This document shows positions 1 to 6,841 of a stretch of 11,319 bases of DNA, piece after piece. The notes under the pieces were generated by a model. That model was not told the origin of the DNA and did no database searches. It saw only the letters and a list, made by a program, of their open reading frames with translations. The number at the start of each line of letters is the position of its first letter. Within the stretch, counting starts at the first letter, position 1. The position numbers and the translations under genes were made by a program. Location of the stretch: assembly GCA_029933115.1 (NCBI GenBank), contig JAOZOT010000008.1, positions 18,187 to 29,505 on the forward strand, written 5' to 3'. The stretch comes from Anaerolineae bacterium. Lineage in GTDB: Bacteria; Chloroflexota; Anaerolineae; E26-bin7.

Positions 1-1
1 A

Positions 2-250
2 GCCTTCGTTATCTGTGCTTATCAGTTTGATGAGGCCAATCGTTATCAATACCTGACCCGCTTGCAATTGTTCACCGTACCAAATGGGATTCTGCGAGCA
101 ATCTATGACTACACCGACATTTTCCGGGCCGGTAAGGATGGTCGGCAAGGTCATCGTTATCGTGTCAATCTGCCTGCCCTGGCGAATCACGAAGCCTGGC
201 GCTGGCGAGAAATACGCTATCAAGCTCAAGGCTTTGTGGTAACTCGATAG
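2..250 (+). CDS. 3' end of an unrecognised protein (partial, cut by the window edge)
   Basis: The frame is open from the left edge to a TAG at 248-250, giving 82 residues of a C-terminus; the true start lies outside the window. The segment is rich in Tyr, Arg and aromatic residues and includes the stretches FRAGKDGRQGHRYRVNLPAL and AWRWREIRYQ, which look like a compact basic globular end. There is no membrane segment or obvious motif. I do not recognise the family. It converges on the methyltransferase gene with only 2 bases between the stop codons, so the two transcripts must overlap at their ends. A role linked to restriction-modification is possible from position only and is not shown by the sequence. 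The open frame up to the edge and the tight convergent packing argue that it is real. Confidence 0.55.
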   Translation, partial: AFVICAYQFDEANRYQYLTRLQLFTVPNGILRAIYDYTDIFRAGKDGRQGHRYRVNLPALANHEAWRWREIRYQAQGFVVTR

Positions 251-252
251 GG

Positions 253-2172
253 CTATGTGACACCTTCTATCACATTGGAGCAAAGTTGAGCTATTTGTTG
301 TTTGTGCTCAGTGACAAGACTTTGCAGTTCAGTGATGCGTTGGCGATGTTCCCTGAACACTGCCCCCAAATGGTGATGGTTTTTAGGCAGGGGGATTTGC
401 AAGTTGCGCAGGTCTTTTTCAGCAATACGTCCCGACATCTCGCCGGTGGAGTATATGGTCATCAATTGCAGGAACTGAGGGGAACGCAGGAGTTCCACTA
501 CGTAGTCCCGGTCGTAACCTTCATGCAAACGCAGAACAGAGAACTCGGGGATAGCCAGTGCTCCGTCGAGTTCGGGCGGCACGACGACAATGGCGCCACG
601 GTAGGCTCGCCGTCGGCTGATCAAAATGTCGCCGCCTCGCAAGCGTCTCAGCGAGGTGTAGTTGCTGTCTCGTCCCTTGATGCGCTTGGGGTTGATCGTC
701 AGTGTTTCCGGATCCACGCAACCGGTTTCAATCAAATCAATCTCTTCATCAGGACTGAGGTGCGGATTGACCTTTTCGGTGTAAAACGTGCCTATTTCGG
801 ATAGCTTGGCCAATTTGTGTTTAGGATTGTTCTGAAACAGAGCAATAATACGGCGGTGCTCTGGAATATAGAACTTGGCATCAATACGGTCTTGTATTTC
901 GGCAATCGGAACCATATAGCGTGCATCCTGTTGCCGAAACTCTTCAATGGTTTCAGGAAAATCGTTTTCGTCCGTTGGCTGGCCGGTGGAAGTAAACCCA
1001 ATGTTTTCGACCCGCTTCATGAATATGGAGTATTCGGTGGGCACCTGGGCCAATTTGCGGATGAAAAGCAGGCTACCCCGTACGCTGGTACCTGACGGGA
1101 TAAATGCCCAATCTGGCAGTTCAATCACAGCTAGAATTTGAGTGTGTCGCTTGATGTATTCGCGCACGCGCTTGAGATTGCGGTTGGTGAAGATGCCTTG
1201 AGGGATCACAATGCCCGCTATACCACCGTCGCGCAAAACTTGAATGATGCGTTCGATGAATAACACTTCGCGCGTGACCGAAGCAACATTACCGTGACCA
1301 TTTTGACCTAACTCAAACTTGGACAAAACCGCCGGGTCTTTCTCATAACCGGCAAAGGGGGGATTAGCAAATACCACGTCCACCGTACCCTCGCCCAATA
1401 GAGTGTGGAGTCGTTCATCATCGGCTTGATCGGTTTTGAGGGCGTTTACCGTAAAGATGTGGCTATAGTCCAGGCCGTGCATCAGCAAGTTAAGCCGGGC
1501 GACGCGAGCAGTGCGTTCATTTATCTCGGTGCCAATTAGACGCCGACTATATTCTTTGAGCCTTTGATCAATTTCTTGCCGGGATAATCCAGGCTGCGTT
1601 TGCATCATCTGTTCCCGCACGATTTTGGCGCACATAATCAGAAAGCCGCCTGACCCACAGGCAGGATCGTACACAACCTGGGATTCGTCAACGCCGACCA
1701 ATCTGACCATGAACTCGACAATACTGCGATGGGTGAAGAATTGGCCCAACTCTCCCCGAAACGTGTTGCCCACGATATGTTCGTAAATCGTGCCCTTGAC
1801 ATCTGCCCCCTGGACTTGCGAAGTCGTTTCCAACAGGCTATAATTCTGAAGCTGCCGAAATACTTCGTAAATGGCCAGATCATCAGCGTTGATCGTGTCT
1901 TCGGAAAAAATGCGGTCGAAACCCGGGGTTTCGTCCGCCTGATCAAATAACCATCGAATTCTTGCCGCAAACTGTTCTGCTGATTCGCGACGTTGAATGG
2001 CAGTGCGAGCACCGGCCATAGTCACTTCGTCGTACAGCTTGACAAAAAGCAGTTTGCTAAATTCATCAAAAGCCTGAGCGGGGTCAAGGCCGTGGCGCTC
2101 CCAAAGGACATTGTGGCATCGCTGAACAACTTTTTGCAGTTCATATTCGTTGGCGAAGCGGGTAACAGCCAT
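253..2172 (-). CDS. hsdM: Adenine-specific DNA methyltransferase, type I HsdM-like catalytic part fused to an HsdS-like recognition half
   Basis: This 639-residue protein should transfer a methyl group from S-adenosylmethionine to the N6 of adenine in a specific DNA sequence. Residues about 1-125 are the helical type I M-subunit N-terminus (LLFVKLYDE). GQFFTHRSIVEFMV at 143-156 is the motif X region. DPACGSGGF at 169-177 is the SAM-binding motif I, and FANPPF with Asn270 is the catalytic motif IV. From about 420 to the end the protein changes to an HsdS-like half: one target-recognition domain closing with STGEMSGRIAEKDLRNLQIP and a helical QRITELQSLVTEHKQQI spacer. Ordinary HsdM is about 500 residues and lacks this part. 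The ATG start has an AGGAGG ribosome site at 2179-2184, 6 bases upstream. No restriction subunit is visible, so it may be a solitary modifier or have its partner outside the window. The enzyme class is clear; the exact system type is inferred. Confidence 0.88.
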   Translation of the reverse strand: MAVTRFANEYELQKVVQRCHNVLWERHGLDPAQAFDEFSKLLFVKLYDEVTMAGARTAIQRRESAEQFAARIRWLFDQADETPGFDRIFSEDTINADDLAIYEVFRQLQNYSLLETTSQVQGADVKGTIYEHIVGNTFRGELGQFFTHRSIVEFMVRLVGVDESQVVYDPACGSGGFLIMCAKIVREQMMQTQPGLSRQEIDQRLKEYSRRLIGTEINERTARVARLNLLMHGLDYSHIFTVNALKTDQADDERLHTLLGEGTVDVVFANPPFAGYEKDPAVLSKFELGQNGHGNVASVTREVLFIERIIQVLRDGGIAGIVIPQGIFTNRNLKRVREYIKRHTQILAVIELPDWAFIPSGTSVRGSLLFIRKLAQVPTEYSIFMKRVENIGFTSTGQPTDENDFPETIEEFRQQDARYMVPIAEIQDRIDAKFYIPEHRRIIALFQNNPKHKLAKLSEIGTFYTEKVNPHLSPDEEIDLIETGCVDPETLTINPKRIKGRDSNYTSLRRLRGGDILISRRRAYRGAIVVVPPELDGALAIPEFSVLRLHEGYDRDYVVELLRSPQFLQLMTIYSTGEMSGRIAEKDLRNLQIPLPKNHHHLGAVFREHRQRITELQSLVTEHKQQIAQLCSNVIEGVT

Positions 2173-2192
2173 AAGACACCTCCTGGCGTTAA

Positions 2193-2233
2193 TAGCCTCA
2201 TTGGCTACATTTTAGCCTGAATGGCTAAAATGT
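2193..2233. promoter_or_regulatory. Tandem dyad operator over the methyltransferase promoter
   Basis: Two related dyads of the form TAGCC-N5-GGCTA lie at 2193-2207 and 2213-2227, with left edges exactly 20 bp apart, so both face the same side of the helix. The second is the core of a longer perfect inverted repeat, ACATTTTAGCC (2207-2217) and GGCTAAAATGT (2223-2233), around TGAAT. It covers the -10 box and part of the -35 box; the first dyad lies around the expected transcription start. This is classic geometry for a dimeric helix-turn-helix repressor. The bases are seen; the repressor is not in the window and its family is unknown. Confidence 0.62.
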
Positions 2234-2236
2234 CAA
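2209..2236 (-). promoter_or_regulatory. Sigma-70 promoter of the methyltransferase gene
   Basis: On the minus strand, TTGACA (2231-2236) is followed by a 16-base spacer and TAAAAT (2209-2214), close to the bacterial consensus. Transcription would start around 2200, leaving a short leader that contains the AGGAGG ribosome site. The promoter is almost fully covered by an inverted repeat (separate entry), which suggests repression at this point. Confidence 0.7.
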
Positions 2237-2274
2237 ATCGAGCGACGATTTCACAAATCTCGGCGGTAGAGAAG

Positions 2275-4632
2275 ATGACACCACAAAGTTTGAAGAAGCA
2301 ACATTGGCTGGGCGATTTGGGCATCGTCCTCCTGCTGGCCTGCCTCTGCCTCTTCTTCTTCTGGCGCATCATCACACCCAACTTGGCCAACCGTGGTTCC
2401 TTCCCCGAGGGAGACTTTGCCGACCAGTTCTACGCTTTCGGGGTCTACGAGGCCCAACGCCTCTTCAGCGGCCAACTGCCCCTCTGGAACCCCTACACCT
2501 TCAGCGGCCATCCTTTCCTGGCTGATGTCCAGTCGGCCATCTTCTACCCTCCAAGCCTGCTCACTCTCTTGCTCAGCCGGCCCTGGGGCTTCTCCCTTTT
2601 CGCCCTGGAGTTGGAAGCCATCTTCCACTTTTTCCTGGCGGGCCTGTTCACCTATCTTCTAGCCAAGCGCCTCCTCCATGACCGCCGGGCCGCTCTGATC
2701 TCGTCCCTGGTCTTCACCTTTGGAGGCTACCTTACTTCGTATCCCAGTCAGCAACTGGCCATCCTGGAGACCGACGTCTGGCTGCCGCTCATCCTGCTCC
2801 TCCTGGACATTGGCCTGGAGCAATTTGCTTCGGCTGGATTTGTAATCCGGCCGGCAGACCGCCGGATTTGTAATCCGGCGGGGGCGGAAGTAATTTCACC
2901 GCCCGTTAAATTCCCCCTGTTCGCTGTCCCACTCCCCATCGCCTTTGCTGGCCTGAGCTTTGGCCTTGCGCTTTTGGCCGGCCATCCCCAATCGGCCATG
3001 TACGTTTTCTACGTCTCGGCCATCTACTTCGCTTTTCGCGCTTGCGCCAACAGGGTGCGGTGGCAGTCAGCGGTGATAGCCTTCGGCCTTTTCACCTTGC
3101 TCGGCTTCGGCCTGGCCGCTGCCCAACTCCTGCCCAGTCTGGAATACATGCGCCTCTCTGTGCGGGCGCAGGCCAGTTATAACGAGATGGCAGGCGGTTT
3201 CCCCCGCCAGGACCTCATCCAGTTGCTTTTGCCTGGCTCCGTCAGCGTCATGTCGCCCCTGTACGTCGGCATTCTCCCCCTTTTCCTGGCTATCCTGGCT
3301 CCTCTACTGTCGGCAAAGAATCCGAGCTTCGCCGATTCGAGAGAGGTGCTCTTCTGGACCTGTCTGGCCCTCGGGGCACTGCTCCTCTCCTTTGGAGGTA
3401 ACACTTTCGCTTACAGCCTCTTCTATTTGTTTGTGCCTGGCTTCGCCCTCTTCCGCTCCCAGGAGCGGGCCGCCTTCATCTTCAGCTTTTCCCTGGCGCT
3501 CCTGGCCGGCTACGGGGTGCGGTTGCTGACCCAGGCCATGTCCAGGCCGGTTAAGGCCCGCTTCTATGGCTTCTACCGTTTCGTGACCTATCTGGTCTGG
3601 GGGGCTCTAGGGCTGGCCCTCCTTACTTTCTACGGCTTTGTGGACAACGGACAGGCGGCGGGGAGCACTTTCAGCACTGCCTTGGAGCGCAGTCTCTTGC
3701 TAGTGGTCTTCCTTATTTTTAGTCTGGGCCTCCTCCATCTGCGGCTGCGGCGCATCGTCAAAGAGCGGCTTCTGATGAGTCTTTTTGTCGTTCTGATCGT
3801 CTTTGACCTCTTCACCGTCAACTGGGATAACAACTTTCAGGAGACACGGCCCGAGGAGCAATACGGCCCTACGATGCTGACTCAGATCTTGCAGAGCGAC
3901 GGGGGGATCTTTCGCGTCTACAACGAGTGGCGTCTGCCCGGCAATTACGGCTGCGTCTATGGCCTGGAGGACATCTGGGGGGCCAGCCCCCTTTATGTAG
4001 GGCGCTACGAGGACCTGGTGTACAAACTGCCCATCGAGCGGGTGTGGCAACTGCTGAACGTAAAATACGTCATCACCTGGCGCAAGGCGTTGGTCCCCAA
4101 GACGGAAGTGCTCTACGAGGAGCCCAGGGAGCTGGACACGACCTATTTGCACCGCCTCGACGAATACTGGCCCCGCGCCTACATCGTCCATCAGGTCGAG
4201 GTGATTGAGAACGATGACAAGGTTCTGGAGCGACTGAGAGAACCGGAATTCGACCCCCGCCGGGTGGCCATCCTGCCTCACAAGCCTGACCTGCCCCTGC
4301 CATCCCAGGTGGAGGGTGAATCTTCGGTCGTGATCCTTGAGCGCCGGCCAGAGCGGATGGTGCTGGAGGCGGACATGGCCGCCAACGGCTTACTGGTCCT
4401 GAGTGAGGTCTATTATCCCGGCTGGCGGGCCTACGCCGACGGGGAGGAGGTGCCCATCTACCGGGCCGACCATGTGCTGCGGGCCGTGCCGCTGAAGGCG
4501 GGACACCACCGGGTGGAGATGGTCTTCGATCCGCTGTGGCCCAAGGTGGGTTTGGCTGTCTCAGGCATCACCCTGCTCCTGGCAGCAGTCCTGATCGGCG
4601 TGACTATCGCCGGAGGCAACGCTCCGGAGTAG
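2275..4632 (+). CDS. YfhO-family multi-pass membrane protein
   Basis: The product is about 785 residues, a typical YfhO length. It begins with a membrane helix (LGIVLLLACLCLFFFWRII) and a short loop holding GDFADQFYAF at about residues 46-55. Many further hydrophobic segments follow, with the family-like stretch PLWNPYTFSGHPFLADVQSA. A soluble C-terminal part from about 530 ends with YYPGWRAYADGEEVPIYRAD and a last helix (GLAVSGITLLLAAVLIGV). YfhO proteins resemble GT-C glycosyltransferases, and characterised Firmicute members act in glycosylating cell-envelope polymers; the substrate here is unknown. I prefer ATG 2275, after the purine-rich GGTAGAGAAG. The in-frame ATG at 2221 lies inside the neighbouring promoter and operator and has no ribosome site. 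Residues around 185-218 are encoded by palindromic repeats that appear to be an insertion. It is divergent from the methyltransferase gene. Confidence 0.85.
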   Translation: MTPQSLKKQHWLGDLGIVLLLACLCLFFFWRIITPNLANRGSFPEGDFADQFYAFGVYEAQRLFSGQLPLWNPYTFSGHPFLADVQSAIFYPPSLLTLLLSRPWGFSLFALELEAIFHFFLAGLFTYLLAKRLLHDRRAALISSLVFTFGGYLTSYPSQQLAILETDVWLPLILLLLDIGLEQFASAGFVIRPADRRICNPAGAEVISPPVKFPLFAVPLPIAFAGLSFGLALLAGHPQSAMYVFYVSAIYFAFRACANRVRWQSAVIAFGLFTLLGFGLAAAQLLPSLEYMRLSVRAQASYNEMAGGFPRQDLIQLLLPGSVSVMSPLYVGILPLFLAILAPLLSAKNPSFADSREVLFWTCLALGALLLSFGGNTFAYSLFYLFVPGFALFRSQERAAFIFSFSLALLAGYGVRLLTQAMSRPVKARFYGFYRFVTYLVWGALGLALLTFYGFVDNGQAAGSTFSTALERSLLLVVFLIFSLGLLHLRLRRIVKERLLMSLFVVLIVFDLFTVNWDNNFQETRPEEQYGPTMLTQILQSDGGIFRVYNEWRLPGNYGCVYGLEDIWGASPLYVGRYEDLVYKLPIERVWQLLNVKYVITWRKALVPKTEVLYEEPRELDTTYLHRLDEYWPRAYIVHQVEVIENDDKVLERLREPEFDPRRVAILPHKPDLPLPSQVEGESSVVILERRPERMVLEADMAANGLLVLSEVYYPGWRAYADGEEVPIYRADHVLRAVPLKAGHHRVEMVFDPLWPKVGLAVSGITLLLAAVLIGVTIAGGNAPE
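2832..2904. repeat. Cluster of three small palindromes inside the YfhO-type coding sequence
   Basis: Copy 1 has arms GGCTGGATT (2832-2840) and AATCCGGCC (2844-2852), with one G-T wobble, around loop TGT. Copy 2 has perfect 10-bp arms CCGCCGGATT (2859-2868) and AATCCGGCGG (2872-2881) around the same loop. A third stem, GGGCGG (2882-2887) with CCGCCC (2899-2904), follows directly. The two copies are read in different codon phases (GFVIR and RICNP), so the reading frame survives although the peptide is unlike the hydrophobic surroundings. This looks like insertion of mobile palindromic units tolerated in a membrane-protein loop. Confidence 0.7.
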
Positions 4633-4647
4633 CGGAACTTGTTCCGC
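4610..4647 (+). repeat. Double hairpin at the 3' end of the YfhO-type gene, possible transcript end
   Basis: Two adjacent perfect palindromes flank the stop codon: CCGGAG (4610-4615) with CTCCGG (4622-4627), and GCGGAAC (4632-4638) with GTTCCGC (4641-4647). The first encodes the final residues of the protein. There is no T-run after either, so this is not a standard intrinsic terminator. They may protect the transcript 3' end or be repeat units. From 4648 to 4727 I see no gene, only ATTCG pentamers repeated at short spacing (about 4672, 4693, 4701). Confidence 0.45.
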
Positions 4648-4727
4648 GCTTGGCCCGTAAATGTGACAACGAATTCGGGAAAAGTTCGCGCCATTCGCCC
4701 ATTCGTGATTCAAAAGTTGTCTGACGT

Positions 4728-4756
4728 TTGACAGTTGGTCTCTCCTATGGTATACT
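4728..4756 (+). promoter_or_regulatory. Consensus sigma-70 promoter of the tRNA pair
   Basis: TTGACA (4728-4733), exactly 17 bases, then TATACT (4751-4756). Transcription would begin at about 4763, at or just before the first base of tRNA-Lys, giving a very short 5' leader. A perfect -35 and optimal spacing fit the strong constitutive expression expected of tRNA genes. Confidence 0.88.
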
Positions 4757-4764
4757 TCCCGTGT

Positions 4765-4839
4765 GGGCCGTTAGCTCAGTCTGGTTAGAGCACCTGCCTT
4801 TTAAGCAGGGTGTCGAAGGTTCGAATCCTTCACGGCCCA
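4765..4839 (+). tRNA. tRNA-Lys (anticodon UUU)
   Basis: A complete cloverleaf can be folded by eye. The acceptor GGGCCGT pairs with ACGGCCC (4832-4838); the D stem is GCTC/GAGC; the anticodon stem CCTGC/GCAGG encloses loop CTTTTAA with anticodon TTT; the T arm GAAGG-TTCGAAT-CCTTC is canonical. Position 4839 is the discriminator A. CCA is not encoded (the next bases are TTG), so the tail must be added by CCA-adding enzyme, unlike the tRNA-Thr that follows 13 bases later in the same unit. Confidence 0.96.
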
Positions 4840-4852
4840 TTGTTGGTCAGGT

Positions 4853-4928
4853 GCCACCCTAGCTCAATCGGCAGAGCAAGCGCTTCGTAAGCGCTCGGTT
4901 ATCGGTTCAAATCCGATGGGTGGCTCCA
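4853..4928 (+). tRNA. tRNA-Thr (anticodon CGU), CCA encoded
   Basis: The acceptor GCCACCC (4853-4859) pairs with GGGTGGC (4918-4924). The D stem is GCTC/GAGC; the anticodon stem AGCGC/GCGCT encloses TTCGTAA with anticodon CGT, which reads ACG codons; the T arm is ATCGG-TTCAAAT-CCGAT. Discriminator T at 4925 is followed by a genomically encoded CCA (4926-4928). It is very probably cotranscribed with the preceding tRNA-Lys from the promoter at 4728-4756. Confidence 0.96.
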
Positions 4929-4951
4929 CGGAGAGATAGCCCGGTGTGGAG

Positions 4952-4991
4952 GAGAGATACCCTTATCTTGTGGTTCTCTCTTTTTCTTTTT
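4952..4991 (+). terminator. Intrinsic terminator of the tRNA pair
   Basis: GAGAGA-T-ACC (4952-4961) pairs with GGT-TCTCTC (4972-4980) as a 9-bp stem with one bulged T, around a 10-base loop. It is followed at once by TTTTTCTTTTT (4981-4991). Stem plus T-run is the pattern of a rho-independent terminator. It lies 24 bases after the tRNA-Thr CCA and before the start chosen for the lipoprotein gene. Confidence 0.68.
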
Positions 4992-5012
4992 CCCCACAGG
5001 TGGTACGCCTCG

Positions 5013-6185
5013 GTGAATGGCAAACCCGGAGCTTGTGCTCGAATCGCACCCGTTATTCTATGGCTCGCTTTTGGGCTGAGCGTCACCGGCTGCTCGGACG
5101 CCTCCGGTGTTCCGGCGACGGCTACCATGCCGGCCGCCATCCTGACCCCGCCCTGGCCTGTGGCGACGGCTGCATCAGCAGCCACTCCCATTCTGACCGC
5201 TACCTGCACTTCCACCCCCACTCTTACCCCAACACCTACGGTGGCTCTCACCCCGTTGGCTGAAAAGGTCTTCCTGGCCCCCATGACTCACGAGTATCAG
5301 AAGCTTAACAACTGTGGTCCTGTAGCTCTGGCCATAGCCCTCAGTTACTACGGGGTAGAACGCACTCAATACGACATCGCCCCTCTGGTCAAAGGCTATG
5401 ACAAGGACAAGAACGTGAGCCCAGAGGAGATGGTGGCTTACCTGACCAAGGTGGGATTGCGGGGCAAAGCCCGCCTCAACGGGGACACGGCGCTCCTCAT
5501 GGCTCTGGTCTCCAACGGCATCCCGGTCATCGTCGGGCAGTGGCTGGAACGACCCCACGATGGGGTACTGGTGGGGCACTACCGCGTCGTGCGGGGCTAC
5601 GACCAGGGGGCGAAAGTCATCATTGTCAACGACCCTTACACGGGGCCCAAAGTGCGCTTTTCCTACGCTCTGTTCGACGAGCGCTGGCGACCTTTTAACC
5701 GCTGTTACATTCCTGTCTATCTCTCTGAGCAAGAAGCCGTGGTCAGAGCCATTCTGGGAATCGACTGGGAGGATGCAGCCATGTATCAACGGGCGCTGAC
5801 TGCGGCGCGGCGGGAAGTGGAAGAAATAGGGGACAACTATGCCTGGTTCAACCTGGGAGATGATTACTTGGCGCTGGGGGAGTACAAGCAGGCTGCGGAC
5901 GCCTACGAACGGGCCCTGGAGATGGGTTTCCCATCCCACTTCCTGTGGTATCATTACGGGCCCTTGGAGGCTTACAACGCCCTGGGGGAGTACCAGAAGG
6001 CGTTGTCGCTGAGCGAAAAAGTGTTAGCTCAGGCTCCTGACATTGAGGAGATTCGCTATCAGCGTGGCCTGGCCTACCTGGGTCTGGGGGAAGTGGAGAA
6101 GGCTAAAACCGAATTTGAATTGGCAGTGCAGTACAATCCTAATTACGCTATGGCTGTTCAGGCCTTGGCCAGCTTGGAGGAGTAG
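5013..6185 (+). CDS. Lipoprotein with C39-like papain-fold peptidase domain and TPR repeats
   Basis: With the GTG start at 5013 (AGGTGG at 4998-5003, 9 bases upstream) the product is 390 residues. It opens with a lipoprotein signal: basic start, hydrophobic IAPVILWLAFGLS, lipobox VTGC with Cys27, so it should be lipid-anchored outside the membrane. A Thr/Pro/Ala-rich linker (about 35-80) follows. Residues about 92-225 match the peptidase_C39_2 pattern: Gln96 and Cys101 in YQKLNNCGP, His189 in GHYRVVRGYD, and Asp207 in VNDPY as the likely triad partner. Residues about 275-388 form TPRs (AWFNLGDDYLALGEYKQAADAYERAL and similar). It probably cleaves or binds a peptide substrate, with the TPRs docking a partner; the substrate is unknown. 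Earlier in-frame starts (4920-4968) overlap the tRNA-Thr end or its terminator and are rejected. Confidence 0.82.
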   Translation: MNGKPGACARIAPVILWLAFGLSVTGCSDASGVPATATMPAAILTPPWPVATAASAATPILTATCTSTPTLTPTPTVALTPLAEKVFLAPMTHEYQKLNNCGPVALAIALSYYGVERTQYDIAPLVKGYDKDKNVSPEEMVAYLTKVGLRGKARLNGDTALLMALVSNGIPVIVGQWLERPHDGVLVGHYRVVRGYDQGAKVIIVNDPYTGPKVRFSYALFDERWRPFNRCYIPVYLSEQEAVVRAILGIDWEDAAMYQRALTAARREVEEIGDNYAWFNLGDDYLALGEYKQAADAYERALEMGFPSHFLWYHYGPLEAYNALGEYQKALSLSEKVLAQAPDIEEIRYQRGLAYLGLGEVEKAKTEFELAVQYNPNYAMAVQALASLEE

Positions 6186-6187
6186 GA

Positions 6188-6778
6188 CTATCCCCCTTTC
6201 TCACCATCGGTGGCTCGCCAGACGTGATACATGCGTTGCAGGGCAGTGAAGTTGGAAAGAATGGCCAGGATCCACAGGGCAATGAGCATCTGGTCGAGAA
6301 TCAGGCCGACCACCAGCACGAGCGCTCGTTCAAAACGGGTCAGGATACCCCGTTTGCACTCGATGCCAATACCTTCAGCCCGGGCGCGGGCATAGCTGAC
6401 CATCAGTGAACCGACGATAGTGGCGTAAATCAAAAAGCTCTCCTGCTGGCCGCCGTGTCGGGTGTAATACACTAATAATCCCAGGAAGATGACCGCCTCT
6501 GAGAGTCGGTCCACAGTCGAATCCAAAAAGGCTCCAAAACGGCTCTTCTGACCCACCAACCGGGCCAGAGTACCGTCCAGGGCATCGAAAGACCCGGCTA
6601 TAGCCAGCAATACCCCGCCGACTTGCAGGTGACCGGTGGCCAGTACATAGGCCACTCCCACCGTCAGCACAAAGCCCGTCAACGTTAGAAGATTAGGTGA
6701 CATCCCTGTCCTACGAATTAGGCGGGCTATGGGCTCCAACAGCCAGCGCGTCCATTTCCTGGCCAAATCAGTTAGCAT
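6188..6778 (-). CDS. CDP-alcohol phosphatidyltransferase, possibly phosphatidylinositol-phosphate synthase type
   Basis: The enzyme joins a CDP-activated lipid (CDP-diacylglycerol) to an alcohol head group, releasing CMP, in the cytoplasmic membrane. At 196 residues with several hydrophobic segments it has the usual family size. The full family signature is present: Asp65 and Asp68 in DALDG, AR at 72-73, Gly82, Asp86 and Asp90, fitting DxxDGxxARx8GxxxDxxxD with no missing residue. The following SYARARAEGIGIECKRGILT with FER resembles phosphatidylinositol-phosphate and archaetidylinositol-phosphate synthases more than PgsA; that head-group call is inference. The ATG start has AGGTAGGGG upstream. 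It lies 63 bases after an ArsR-like gene on the same strand, suggesting a two-gene unit, and converges on the lipoprotein gene with 2 bases between stops and no terminator. Confidence 0.86.
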   Translation of the reverse strand: MLTDLARKWTRWLLEPIARLIRRTGMSPNLLTLTGFVLTVGVAYVLATGHLQVGGVLLAIAGSFDALDGTLARLVGQKSRFGAFLDSTVDRLSEAVIFLGLLVYYTRHGGQQESFLIYATIVGSLMVSYARARAEGIGIECKRGILTRFERALVLVVGLILDQMLIALWILAILSNFTALQRMYHVWRATDGEKGG

Positions 6779-6841
6779 AGAGTCGTGCCCCTACCTTTCT
6801 CTTTCCTCCGGCAACTCATCACGGACCTCGGTCCTTTGCAA

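Noticed and set aside
286..804. 172-codon open frame on the plus strand
   Set aside because: It is antisense to the recognition domain of the methyltransferase and has no ribosome site or domain.
2193..2275. Possible small toxin-antitoxin gene between the methyltransferase and the YfhO-type gene, suggested by the operator-like dyads
   Set aside because: The space between the two coding regions is about 100 bases and is fully used by promoter, operator and ribosome site; no separate frame fits.
3700..4281. 193-codon open frame on the minus strand
   Set aside because: It is antisense to the soluble part of the YfhO-type gene and arises from GC-biased codon use there.
5175..5954. 259-codon open frame on the minus strand
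   Set aside because: It is a shadow of the C39/TPR lipoprotein gene, whose frame has catalytic motifs. The antisense peptide shows no family features.
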